DNA of 64,000 bases from Meridianimaribacter flavus (GTDB taxonomy: Bacteria; Bacteroidota; Bacteroidia; Flavobacteriales; Flavobacteriaceae). The stretch covers positions 620,001-684,000 of the forward strand of contig NZ_SOQZ01000001.1 in assembly GCF_004366715.1 (NCBI RefSeq). The letters run 5' to 3'. Positions 1 to 8,417 of this stretch are shown here, in pieces. The translations under genes and the position numbers were made by a program. The notes under the pieces were generated by a model. It saw only the letters and a program-made list of their open reading frames with translations, did no database searches and was not told the origin of the DNA. Within the stretch, counting starts at the first letter, position 1; each line of letters starts with the position of its first letter.

Positions 1-1962
1 TTAGATCCATTAAAGCGTTATTTTTATGAGTCGGATATTGAGGAATTCAGTGCTTATAGAAATAGTATTGATGATCAGATTAAAGAATACGATTTAACGT
101 TCTTTAATTTAACTCATGAAAGACTATTAAAGCGTATGGAAGAGTCTAAAGAAATCTACAAAGAAGTGCTGTCAAAACCTTTTGACTTCAATGTGGACGA
201 AGATTTTTCTACCGATTATGATTCAATGCCTTATGTGACATCTAAAAAAGAAATGAAAGAGCGTTGGAGACAACAGCTTAAGTTTTCAACTATAGCTAAT
301 TATGATGATTTATTAGTGCAGCAAGAACGTGGGTCTAAAAATAAAGATCCAGAAATGGCATTTGATGAAAATAGTGATGCTGCAAATACAGTAAAAACTG
401 AAAAACAACTAGAAGAAGAAGCTAGAGAAGCAACGTTAAACTCTTTAAATGAACTGTACGCCTTTATAGGTGAAAGGCAACGTAAAGATTGGTTTTCAGT
501 GTATATCAATGCAATTGTTGAGGAGTATGATCCACATACGTTTTATTTTGCACCAGAAGATAAAGATCGTTTTGATGTAGATATGTCTGGTAATTTTGAA
601 GGTATTGGAGCAAGACTTCAAAAGAAAATGGATGCTATTTTGGTTAACGAAATTATCAGTGGTGGTCCAGCTTGGAGACAAAACGAACTTCAGGTAGGAG
701 ACCAAATAATGAAAGTAAAGCAAGAAGATGAAGAAGAGGCTGTAAGTGTTGTTGGTATGCGTTTAGACGATGCTATCAAATTCATAAAAGGACCAAAAGG
801 TACTGATGTAACCTTAACTTTGAAAAAAGTTGATGGTACAATAGAAGACATTACAATTACTAGAGATATTGTTGAACTGGAAGAAACTTATGCAAAATCT
901 TCAACAGTAATTAAAGACAACAAAACATTTGGAGTTATCAATTTACCTAAGTTTTATGTTGATTTTGACGATTACAATAAAAGAAATGCGGCTTCAGATG
1001 TAAAACAAGAAATCATAAGATTAAAGCAACAAGGTATGGAAGGTCTTGTGTTAGATCTTAGAGATAATGGAGGAGGATCGCTTCAAACGGTTGTAGATAT
1101 GGCAGGATTGTTTATTAAAGATGGTCCAATAGTTCAAGTTAAAACTACAGGTGAGCCAAAAGAAGTTTTAAAGGATAGAGATATGTCTATTGTTTGGGAT
1201 GGACCGTTAGTAATATTGGTTAACGAACTTTCTGCTTCAGCATCTGAAATTTTAGCTGCTGCAATGCAAGATTATAAAAGAGCAATAGTTATTGGAAGTA
1301 AACAAACCTATGGTAAAGGAACAGTGCAAAATGTACTAGACCTTAATAGAATGGTGAGAAATAATTCCAATGGAGATATGGGAGCGTTAAAGTTCACGAC
1401 TCAAAAATTCTACAGAATTAATGGTGGTTCAACGCAGTTGGAAGGAGTAAAGAGTGATATTGTAGTTCCAGACCGTTATAAGTATATTGGTATTGGTGAA
1501 AGAACGTATGACAGTCCTTTAGAATGGGATAAAATTGATGCTGCTGATTATGACCTTTGGGAGAACTATTACGATTATGAAACTACAATTTCAAAAAGTA
1601 GAGAGCGTATGGCTAATAGTGATCAGTTAAAGTTAATTGATGAAAATGCTAAATGGATTAATACTATTAGAGAAACAGAAAACTTTTCTCTTAACTATAA
1701 AAAATACAAAGAGCGTTTAAATACTAATGAAGAAGAGGCGAAACGTTTTGAAAAAATAGCAGATTACAAAACTAATCTTACATTTAATTCATTGCCTTAT
1801 GAAATTAAATTAATGGAGCAAGACTCTGTTTTAAAACAAAAGCGTGAGCGTTGGCACCAAAATTTAAGTAAGGATGTGTATATTGAAGAGGCTTTAAATG
1901 TTTTAAACGATCTTAAAATGACCTATGGTGTTAAAACAAAAGTAGCTGCAGTAAAAGATTAA
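1..1962 (+). CDS. prc: Carboxy-terminal (tail-specific) protease, S41 family, 5' end outside window
   Basis: This is a periplasmic serine protease that degrades or trims proteins from the C-terminus. The frame is open from base 1 (it begins LDPLKRYFYESD, typical of the N-terminal helical domain of Tsp), so the ATG at 136 is internal and the gene starts before the window. Visible in order are the N-terminal domain, a PDZ domain around bases 600-840, and the S41 core. The core carries the catalytic Ser in SASASE (bases 1231-1248) and the Lys of YGKGTVQ about 25 residues later. A C-terminal DUF3340-like region follows. About 653 residues are visible, close to full family length. An ABC permease follows after 5 bp. 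Family assignment is firm; the physiological substrate cannot be told. Confidence 0.93.
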   Translation, partial: LDPLKRYFYESDIEEFSAYRNSIDDQIKEYDLTFFNLTHERLLKRMEESKEIYKEVLSKPFDFNVDEDFSTDYDSMPYVTSKKEMKERWRQQLKFSTIANYDDLLVQQERGSKNKDPEMAFDENSDAANTVKTEKQLEEEAREATLNSLNELYAFIGERQRKDWFSVYINAIVEEYDPHTFYFAPEDKDRFDVDMSGNFEGIGARLQKKMDAILVNEIISGGPAWRQNELQVGDQIMKVKQEDEEEAVSVVGMRLDDAIKFIKGPKGTDVTLTLKKVDGTIEDITITRDIVELEETYAKSSTVIKDNKTFGVINLPKFYVDFDDYNKRNAASDVKQEIIRLKQQGMEGLVLDLRDNGGGSLQTVVDMAGLFIKDGPIVQVKTTGEPKEVLKDRDMSIVWDGPLVILVNELSASASEILAAAMQDYKRAIVIGSKQTYGKGTVQNVLDLNRMVRNNSNGDMGALKFTTQKFYRINGGSTQLEGVKSDIVVPDRYKYIGIGERTYDSPLEWDKIDAADYDLWENYYDYETTISKSRERMANSDQLKLIDENAKWINTIRETENFSLNYKKYKERLNTNEEEAKRFEKIADYKTNLTFNSLPYEIKLMEQDSVLKQKRERWHQNLSKDVYIEEALNVLNDLKMTYGVKTKVAAVKD

Positions 1963-1967
1963 AATAA

Positions 1968-3062
1968 ATGAGTAAAAACAGTAACTCATTAACACAATTA
2001 GCGCTCCAAAAGTTTAAAAAGAACTTTTGGGGCGTTTTAAGTTTTTGGCTCATTGTTGCCATTGGGTTAGTGTCTGTTTTTGCCTATGTTTTAGCACCAG
2101 ATAATTCTCAAAATGCAAATCAAATGCATTTAACAATTCACTCTAAAAAACCTGGTTTTAAAGTGAATATTCTCACCATTCCGTCAGAAATTAATAATGA
2201 TCAATCTTTCCTGTCAAAAATATTTTATGGTGAAAAAAATACAGATACCGAAATCCCAATTTCAGAATTTAAAGCTGATAATGATAAATTAGTATATGCC
2301 GAATATGCCTCTGATGGATTAATAGGTGTAGAAAAAGAAATTGCCCTAAGTACTTTTCCAAACCAAGATTTTAAACCCTTTATAAAAGAACGTACATTTT
2401 TGTTTGGTACTGATAAATACGGAAGGGATTTATTAAGTAGAGTATTAATAGGTTCTCGAATTTCGTTTTTTATTGGTTTTATAGCTGTATTTATTTCTTT
2501 AGTAGTTGGAATCTTTATGGGAAGTTTAGCTGGATACTTTGGTGGAGTAGTTGATACAATAGTTATGTTTATTATTAATGTAACCTGGTCTATTCCAACA
2601 TTACTTTTGGTTATTGCTATTATATTGGCTTTAGATAAAGGGTTTTGGCAAGTGTTTATAGCAGTAGGACTTACTATGTGGGTTGAAGTTGCTAGAGTAG
2701 TGAGAGGACAAGTTATAAGTGTAAAGGAAATGCAGTATGTTACTGCTGCTAAAGCTTTAGGTTATACCGATTTTAGAATTGTTACCAGACACATATTACC
2801 CAATATTATGGCTCCAATTATTGTTATATCAGCAGCAAATTTTGCAGCTGCAATTTTAATTGAAAGTGGATTGAGCTTTTTAGGTATTGGAGCGCAACCA
2901 CCAATGGCAAGTTGGGGAGCAATGATAAAAGATCATTATAACTATATTATACTAGGAAAACCTTATTTAGCAATAATTCCTGGTTTGTGTATTATGATTT
3001 TGGTAATGGCTTTTATGCTTATAGGTAATTCACTTAGAGATGCATTGGATGTAAAAAATTAA
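1968..3062 (+). CDS. ABC transporter permease, OppC/DppC type
   Basis: This is an inner-membrane permease of the peptide/nickel ABC importer family (364 aa). One N-terminal membrane segment (about residues 20-43) is followed by a long periplasmic stretch. The OppC signature FGTDKYGRDLLSR comes next, then five hydrophobic segments. The cytoplasmic EAA loop reads AAKALGYTDFRIVTRHILPN and would contact the ATPase. The gene starts 5 bp after the protease and ends 5 bp before the convergent engB. No OppB partner, ATPase or binding protein is in the window, so the partners must be encoded elsewhere. The substrate is unknown; oligopeptides are the default for the family. Confidence 0.88.
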   Translation: MSKNSNSLTQLALQKFKKNFWGVLSFWLIVAIGLVSVFAYVLAPDNSQNANQMHLTIHSKKPGFKVNILTIPSEINNDQSFLSKIFYGEKNTDTEIPISEFKADNDKLVYAEYASDGLIGVEKEIALSTFPNQDFKPFIKERTFLFGTDKYGRDLLSRVLIGSRISFFIGFIAVFISLVVGIFMGSLAGYFGGVVDTIVMFIINVTWSIPTLLLVIAIILALDKGFWQVFIAVGLTMWVEVARVVRGQVISVKEMQYVTAAKALGYTDFRIVTRHILPNIMAPIIVISAANFAAAILIESGLSFLGIGAQPPMASWGAMIKDHYNYIILGKPYLAIIPGLCIMILVMAFMLIGNSLRDALDVKN

Positions 3063-3067
3063 AACTA

Positions 3068-3679
3068 TTAGTTTCTTAAAGCGTTAATTTCTTTATTCGT
3101 GTCGTCAATAAACTGTAAAACGTCCTCTCTACCTATGGCTTTACTTGAAGAGGTTACAAAGTAATTAGGCATTTCTTCCCAAGTTTTAAGCATTTCCATT
3201 TCGTATTCTGAAATATTTCGTTCAATAGCTTTAGGTTTCAGTTTGTCAGCTTTTGTGAAAATAATAGAAAAGGGGATTCCGTGTTCTCCCAACCACTCCA
3301 TAAATTCTAAATCTATGTTTTGAGGATTATGTCTAATATCAACAAGAACAAATGCAGATACGAGTTGTTGACGTTGTTCAAAATAATTGGTAATGAATTT
3401 TTGAAATTTCTTTTTAGCAGTCTTAGAGACTCTTGCATAACCATAACCTGGTAAATCCACCAAAAACCAGTTTTTATTAATCAAAAAATGATTAATTAGT
3501 TGAGTTTTTCCTGGTTTTCCAGAGGTTTTTGCTAAATTCTTATGGTTGGTGAGCATGTTAATTAGCGAGGATTTTCCAACGTTACTTCTACCAATAAAAG
3601 CATATTCAGGCAATATGTCTTTTGGGCATTTTGTAACTTCAGAATTGCTTATTACAAACTCTGCTGTTTTAATTAACAT
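3068..3679 (-). CDS. engB: Ribosome biogenesis GTP-binding protein EngB (YihA/YsxC)
   Basis: This is a small GTPase (203 aa) of the YihA/YsxC family, needed for assembly of the large ribosomal subunit. All GTPase motifs are visible: G1 GRSNVGKSS, G3 DLPGYG, G4 TKAD and G5-like SSSKAIG. Length and motif spacing match the family. It is transcribed after the alpha/beta hydrolase gene with 3 bp between them, so the two probably share a transcript. It converges on the ABC permease gene with only 5 bp between stops and no room for a terminator hairpin. Confidence 0.95.
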   Translation of the reverse strand: MLIKTAEFVISNSEVTKCPKDILPEYAFIGRSNVGKSSLINMLTNHKNLAKTSGKPGKTQLINHFLINKNWFLVDLPGYGYARVSKTAKKKFQKFITNYFEQRQQLVSAFVLVDIRHNPQNIDLEFMEWLGEHGIPFSIIFTKADKLKPKAIERNISEYEMEMLKTWEEMPNYFVTSSSKAIGREDVLQFIDDTNKEINALRN

Positions 3680-3682
3680 GTT

Positions 3683-4447
3683 TTAAAAGTTTCTGGCAGA
3701 AAGCCATTTTTCTAAAATCAAATTGAACTCTTCAGGGTGTTCCATCATAGCTGCGTGTCCACATTTATCAATCCAAAATAAATCAGAATCAGGTAATAAA
3801 CTATGGAATTCATCAGCAACTTCAGGTGGAGTAACAGTATCGTTTTTTCCCCAAATAATACAAGTTGGTGTTTGCATTTTAGGAAGGTCTTTTGCCATAT
3901 TGTGTCGTATTGCACTTTTAGCAATTGCCAATGTTTTTATAAGCTTGTTTCTGTCGTTTACAGTTTCGTAAACTTCATCAACTATTTCTTTGGTAGCAAC
4001 TGCTGGGTCGTAAAATACATCTTGGGCTTTTTTCTTGATAACTTCATAGTCACTTCGCTTGGTGTAACCACTTCCCATTGCACTTTCATATAGTCCAGAA
4101 CTTCCTGTAATTACTAATGCTTTAACCTTTTCAGGATACATTTTAGTATGGTATAAACCAATATGACCACCAAGAGAATTTCCTAACAAGATAACGTTAT
4201 CTAGCTCTTTAAACTCAATAAAATCATGTAGGTAGTTTGCAAAACTTTTTACATTGGTTTTTAGTAATGACATGGTGTAGATTGGTAACTCAGGAATAAT
4301 GACTTTGTAACCTTTTGTACTGTAGTAATTTGTAACAGCGTCAAAATTACTCAACCCTCCCATTAAACCATGTAAAACAATTATTGGCGTGCCTTCTCCT
4401 ACTTCAATATAACTGTAATTTTTTTCTGTTTTTAAAAGGTGTTTCAT
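3683..4447 (-). CDS. Alpha/beta hydrolase
   Basis: This is a 254-aa alpha/beta-hydrolase-fold protein without a signal peptide, so probably cytoplasmic. Visible are the oxyanion-hole HGLMGG, the nucleophile elbow GNSLGG, the acid region GKNDTVTP and the catalytic His in CGHAAMMEHPEEF. The substrate cannot be predicted; relatives include esterases, haloperoxidase-like and C-C hydrolases. It sits just upstream of engB in the same orientation and is divergent from the dcw operon, with a 286-bp intergenic region that carries the mraZ promoter. Confidence 0.9.
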   Translation of the reverse strand: MKHLLKTEKNYSYIEVGEGTPIIVLHGLMGGLSNFDAVTNYYSTKGYKVIIPELPIYTMSLLKTNVKSFANYLHDFIEFKELDNVILLGNSLGGHIGLYHTKMYPEKVKALVITGSSGLYESAMGSGYTKRSDYEVIKKKAQDVFYDPAVATKEIVDEVYETVNDRNKLIKTLAIAKSAIRHNMAKDLPKMQTPTCIIWGKNDTVTPPEVADEFHSLLPDSDLFWIDKCGHAAMMEHPEEFNLILEKWLSARNF

Positions 4448-4653
4448 GTATTAGTTAGTGATGTCATTTTAAACAAATATAGTTATTTCATTGATAAATA
4501 CTCCCTTTTTTACCCCTTAGTAAAAAATTGTTTTTCATAGAGTTTTTCACAATTTAATCAATGTGTCTTTATAAAAAAATAAACCTCTGATTTTTAAATA
4601 ACTACAATCTGTTTTGGCGCTTAATTGTTGTTAAAATAAAAAAATTATTAACA

Positions 4654-4684
4654 AAAGTGGTATAAAGTGGTAAAATGTGGTAAT
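4654..4684 (+). promoter_or_regulatory. Probable MraZ operator: three direct repeats at 10-bp spacing
   Basis: Three copies of (A)AAGTGGTA occur at 4654-4662 and 4664-4672, plus a variant AATGTGGTA at 4674-4682, each exactly 10 bp apart, about one helical turn. MraZ is known to bind short direct repeats upstream of its own gene: TGGG-type in E. coli and AAAGTG-type in Mycoplasma. The copies lie just upstream of the -7 box, where binding should block transcription. The repeats are seen; the MraZ assignment is inferred. Confidence 0.65.
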
Positions 4685-4692
4685 ATTTTCAA

Positions 4693-4700
4693 TATATTTG
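4693..4700 (+). promoter_or_regulatory. dcw operon promoter, Bacteroidota -7 box
   Basis: TATATTTG matches the Bacteroidota sigma-A -7 consensus TAnnTTTG exactly. It lies 33 bp before the TTG start of mraZ, giving a leader of roughly 25 nt. No good TTTG -33 element is seen at the expected distance; that position is taken by the third GTGGTA repeat. Confidence 0.6.
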
Positions 4701-4733
4701 AATTGAATTCGTTAGAAGTATAAAATAATCATT

Positions 4734-5204
4734 TTGAACACTTTAATAGGATCATACGAGTGCAAAGTAGACGCCAAAGGAAGGCTAATGCTTCCTGCTG
4801 CCCTAAAAAAGCAGTTGTCTCCTGTGTTACAAAATGGTTTCGTGTTAAAGCGAGCGGTTTTTCAGCCTTGTTTGGAGTTGTATCCAATGAGTGAGTGGGA
4901 GTTGTTGATGCAAAAAGTGAATAAACTCAATAGGTTTAAGAAAAAGAATAATGATTTTATACGACGCTTTACGGCAGGAGTTAAAATGGTTGAGGTAGAT
5001 GCTACTGGTCGACTTTTAATTCCGAAAGATTTGATTGCTTTCTCTGGAATTAGCAAGGAGATTGTGGTGTCTTCGGCAATACATATCATTGAGATTTGGG
5101 ATAAAGACAAGTATGAGCAAGCTATTGATGATGCTGCTTTAGATTTTGCTGACTTAGCTGAAGAAGTAATGGGACAAGACGATGATGACAATGGAATATC
5201 ATAA
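4734..5204 (+). CDS. mraZ: Transcriptional regulator MraZ
   Basis: First gene of the dcw cluster. MraZ is a DNA-binding protein with two SpoVT/AbrB-like swapped-hairpin domains that usually represses its own operon. Both copies of the signature are visible: CKVDAKGRLMLPAALKK near residue 10 and EVDATGRLLIPKDL near residue 88. The length of 156 aa is normal. The start is TTG at 4734, the only start that keeps the conserved N-terminal region (xLIGxYECKVDAKGR). The 3' end overlaps rsmH. The triple repeat at 4654-4684 is the likely binding site. Confidence 0.95.
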   Translation: MNTLIGSYECKVDAKGRLMLPAALKKQLSPVLQNGFVLKRAVFQPCLELYPMSEWELLMQKVNKLNRFKKKNNDFIRRFTAGVKMVEVDATGRLLIPKDLIAFSGISKEIVVSSAIHIIEIWDKDKYEQAIDDAALDFADLAEEVMGQDDDDNGIS

Positions 5205-6087
5205 TCCGGTTTTACTTAATGAGACAGTTGAAGGTTTAGATATTAAACCTGATGGTGTTTATGTGGATGTCACTTTTGGTGGTGGTGGTCACAGTAAGGC
5301 AATTTTAAAGCAATTGGGTCCTGATGGAAAATTGTTTGCTTTTGATCAAGATCAGGATGCATTGTCTAATGCTTTAGAGGATGAGCGTTTTACACTAATA
5401 AATGAAAATTTCAGATTCATAAAACGTTTTTTGAGATTTTATGGTGTAAAGCAAGTAGATGGGATTTTGGCAGATTTTGGTGTGTCTTCACATCAATTTG
5501 ATGTTGCTGAAAGAGGTTTTTCAACTCGTTTTGAGTCGGAATTAGATATGCGAATGAATCAAAATAGTCATTTGTCGGCTTACAATGTGATAAATGATTA
5601 TGAAGAGGAGCAATTGCGTCAAGTTTTTTATCAGTATGGAGAATTGCGTCAAGCTCCAGCAATGGCAAGAGTAATTGTTGAAGAGCGTTCAAAAGCTGAG
5701 ATAAAAACTAGTGAACAATTAAAGTTAGTGTTAAAACGATTTTTGCAACCTAAAAGAGAAAATAAAATACTAGCTCAAATTTATCAGGCAATTCGAATTG
5801 AGGTGAATCAAGAAATTGAGGTGTTAAAGGAATTGTTGTTGCAAACACCTGAGCTCCTAAAAAAAGGAGGTCGTTTAAGTTTTATTTCTTATCACTCGTT
5901 AGAAGATAGGTTGGTAAAACGATTTATAAGAAATGGCTTGTTTGAAGGTGAGCCAGAACGAGATGTATTTGGGAATTTTGAAGTGCCTCTAAAAAAAGTA
6001 GGAAATCTTATTGTGCCAACACAAGAAGAAATAAAAATTAATAACAGAGCAAGAAGCGCAAAATTAAGAATTGCAGAAAAACTATGA
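5191..6087 (+). CDS. rsmH: 16S rRNA (cytosine1402-N4)-methyltransferase
   Basis: SAM-dependent methyltransferase that modifies C1402 of 16S rRNA (formerly MraW). Visible are the N-terminal EYHNPVLL, the SAM-binding DVTFGGGGHS and the ADFGVSSHQFD motif. The late SYHSLEDRLVKRF motif is also present. ATG codons lie at 5182, 5185 and 5191; I chose 5191 because family members start at (M)EYHxPVLL, which leaves a 14-bp overlap with mraZ. Starting at 5182 would only add three residues. The stop overlaps the ftsL start as ATGA. Confidence 0.94.
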   Translation: MEYHNPVLLNETVEGLDIKPDGVYVDVTFGGGGHSKAILKQLGPDGKLFAFDQDQDALSNALEDERFTLINENFRFIKRFLRFYGVKQVDGILADFGVSSHQFDVAERGFSTRFESELDMRMNQNSHLSAYNVINDYEEEQLRQVFYQYGELRQAPAMARVIVEERSKAEIKTSEQLKLVLKRFLQPKRENKILAQIYQAIRIEVNQEIEVLKELLLQTPELLKKGGRLSFISYHSLEDRLVKRFIRNGLFEGEPERDVFGNFEVPLKKVGNLIVPTQEEIKINNRARSAKLRIAEKL

Positions 6088-6401
6088 AGAAAGGTATTTA
6101 TGGTATTCTGAAAGGTAAATTTTTAATAAGTGATGACTCTTTTAAAAACTGGAGAGTTATCATTTTTATTTCTGCCTTGGCTATAATAATGATAGCGAGT
6201 TCACATAGTGCAGATAAAAAAGTACATGAAATAGCTAAACTTAATAATGAAGTAAAAGAATTGCGTTCAGCATTTGTTGATGGACGCTCAAGGTTGATGA
6301 GGCTTAAAATGGAATCGTCAATTGTAACAAAAATGGCAGAAAAAGGTATTGTGCCTTCATTAATTCCGCCAAAAAAAATAAAAGTAAAAGCTCAGGAATA
6401 A
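6084..6401 (+). CDS. ftsL: FtsL-like cell division protein
   Basis: Short bitopic membrane protein (105 aa) in the place of ftsL between rsmH and ftsI. It has a cytoplasmic N-terminus of about 25 residues and one membrane segment (VIIFISALAIIMIASS). A periplasmic part follows with heptad-like EIAKLNNEVKELRS, suitable for a coiled coil. Sequence identity within FtsL is always low, so the call rests on position, size and topology. It would act in the FtsQLB-type divisome complex. It overlaps rsmH by 4 bp and is followed after 3 bp by ftsI. Confidence 0.85.
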   Translation: MKKGIYGILKGKFLISDDSFKNWRVIIFISALAIIMIASSHSADKKVHEIAKLNNEVKELRSAFVDGRSRLMRLKMESSIVTKMAEKGIVPSLIPPKKIKVKAQE

Positions 6402-6404
6402 CTA

Positions 6405-8417
6405 GTGGCAGTAACTGAAAAAGACATATTAAACAAGTTGTACTTTGTTGCAGGATGCATGTTTGTGTTCATCTTTCTTGTGGTTTACAAGTTAGTGGAT
6501 ATTCAGTTTATTCAAGGTGATAAATACAGAGATCTTGGAGTAAAACGTGCTGTTGAAAATGTTGAGATTCCTGCTAACAGAGGTAATGTGTATTCGGCTG
6601 ACGGAAGTCTTTTGGCGACATCTATTCCTAAGTATGATATTCGTTTAGATGCTGTACAGCCTCAAAACAAAACCTTTCAAGAATATATAAAACCGCTTTG
6701 CGATTCGCTGGCAAAATTCACAGGAAAACCAGCATCATATCATCAACAAAGAATTAGAAAAGCAAGAGCGAATAAAAACAGATATTATTTGATAGCGAGA
6801 GATATTGGATATTCTGATTATTTAAGAGTTAGAAATTTTCCTTTGTTAGAACTTGGTGCTATAAAAGGTGGTTTAATAGTTGAGCAGAATACGAAGCGAG
6901 AGCACCCAATGGGTGGAATTGCGCATCGTTCTATTGGTTATGAGCGCGTAGATGAAGATGGAAATGTTACAAGAGCAGGAATTGATGGTGCTTATGGTGA
7001 GGAGTACTTAAAAGGTACTAATGGTCATAGGTTAAAGCAAAAGATAGGTAATGGTCAATGGAAACCAATAACTGATTACAACCAAACAGAGCCTAAAGAT
7101 GGGTATGATGTGTATACAACTATTGATGTTAATATTCAAGATATTGCACATCATGCGTTGTTGGAACAACTGGAGAAATATAAAGCCGACCATGGTTGTG
7201 TTGTGGTGATGGAAACCCAAACAGGAGAGGTAAAAGCAATTGCTAATTTAGGAAGAAACTCTGAAGGGAATTATTACGAAAGAAGAAATTACGCAGTTTG
7301 GGAGTCGCATGAGCCAGGTTCAACATTCAAGCTAATGGCGCTTACTGCTGCTTTAGAAGATAAGGTAATAGACACAAGTGATGTTGTGGATACTAAAAAC
7401 GGAATCTTAAGTTTTTATGGTAAAAAAGTTCGTGATTCTAAACGTGGAGGTTATGGTAAAATCTCTATAGGAAAAGCTTTTGAAGTGTCTTCAAACACAG
7501 GAATAGTTTCTGCAATCGATCAGCATTATAGAAGCAACCCAAAAAAGTTTGTTGAGCGTTTGTATCAAATGAATTTAAATCAAAAGTTGGATTTGCCAAT
7601 TTTAGGTGAAGGAGAGCCAATTATTCCACATCCTGATAATAAGAAAAGATGGAGTGGTATTGCATTACAGTGGATGGCTTATGGTTATGGAGTATCATTT
7701 ACGCCTCTTCAAACGCTAACATTTTATAATGCTATAGCCAATAATGGTGAAATGGTGAAGCCTCAGTTTTTAAAAGAGGTAAAAGAGTTTGATGAAACTA
7801 TTGTTCCATTTAAAAAAGAAATCATAAACCCAAGAATTTGTTCTCAGGAAACGGTTTCTAAAGTAAAGCAATTGCTTAAAAATGTAGTCGATAAAGAACA
7901 CGGTACAGGTCATAAGTTGTACTCGCCTAATTTCTCAATGGCTGGTAAAACTGGTACGTGTCAAAAAGACTATGCAAATAAAGATAAACTCAATTATATA
8001 TCTTCTTTTGCAGGTTTTTTTCCTGCTGAAAATCCAAAGTATTCGTGTATAGTTGTTATTCATGAGCCTGATAAAAGTGTTGGATATTATGGAGCAGATG
8101 TGTCAGGTCCAGTGTTTAAAAAAATAGCTCAAAAAATATATACAGATACGCCTTTAGTTGATGAAGTGGAAACTTTAGAATTAGTGGATGCTAAAACTAA
8201 AAGTGATTTTGATACTTACTTTGAGCTAGCTCAAAAATACAAAACCATTATGCCTGATGTTGTTGGGATGTCTGCTATGGATGCATTGGCATTATTAGAG
8301 AATATGGATGTAGAAGTGAAAGTGAAACTTAATGGAAGTGGAATTATAAAAAAACAGTCAGTAGACAAGAGTATAAAACTTAAAAAGAACCAAGTAATTG
8401 TTTTAGAAGCATCGTGA
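6405..8417 (+). CDS. ftsI: Penicillin-binding protein 3-type transpeptidase with PASTA domain (FtsI)
   Basis: Divisome D,D-transpeptidase (670 aa) that cross-links septal peptidoglycan. Order: membrane anchor (about residues 12-30), PBP dimerisation domain, transpeptidase domain, and one C-terminal PASTA domain (from IMPDVVGMSAMDAL). The active-site motifs are STFK (Ser306), SSN (362-364) and KTGT. The PASTA domain distinguishes it from proteobacterial FtsI and is usual in Bacteroidota. The start is GTG at 6405. It overlaps murE by 4 bp (GTGA). Confidence 0.95.
   Translation: MAVTEKDILNKLYFVAGCMFVFIFLVVYKLVDIQFIQGDKYRDLGVKRAVENVEIPANRGNVYSADGSLLATSIPKYDIRLDAVQPQNKTFQEYIKPLCDSLAKFTGKPASYHQQRIRKARANKNRYYLIARDIGYSDYLRVRNFPLLELGAIKGGLIVEQNTKREHPMGGIAHRSIGYERVDEDGNVTRAGIDGAYGEEYLKGTNGHRLKQKIGNGQWKPITDYNQTEPKDGYDVYTTIDVNIQDIAHHALLEQLEKYKADHGCVVVMETQTGEVKAIANLGRNSEGNYYERRNYAVWESHEPGSTFKLMALTAALEDKVIDTSDVVDTKNGILSFYGKKVRDSKRGGYGKISIGKAFEVSSNTGIVSAIDQHYRSNPKKFVERLYQMNLNQKLDLPILGEGEPIIPHPDNKKRWSGIALQWMAYGYGVSFTPLQTLTFYNAIANNGEMVKPQFLKEVKEFDETIVPFKKEIINPRICSQETVSKVKQLLKNVVDKEHGTGHKLYSPNFSMAGKTGTCQKDYANKDKLNYISSFAGFFPAENPKYSCIVVIHEPDKSVGYYGADVSGPVFKKIAQKIYTDTPLVDEVETLELVDAKTKSDFDTYFELAQKYKTIMPDVVGMSAMDALALLENMDVEVKVKLNGSGIIKKQSVDKSIKLKKNQVIVLEAS

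Noticed and set aside
4862-5191. 109-aa open frame on the minus strand inside mraZ
   Set aside because: It lies fully antisense to mraZ, which has clear family motifs; Ser-rich composition is typical of a shadow frame.
5417-5692. 91-aa minus-strand frame inside rsmH
   Set aside because: Antisense shadow of conserved rsmH sequence with no recognisable motif.
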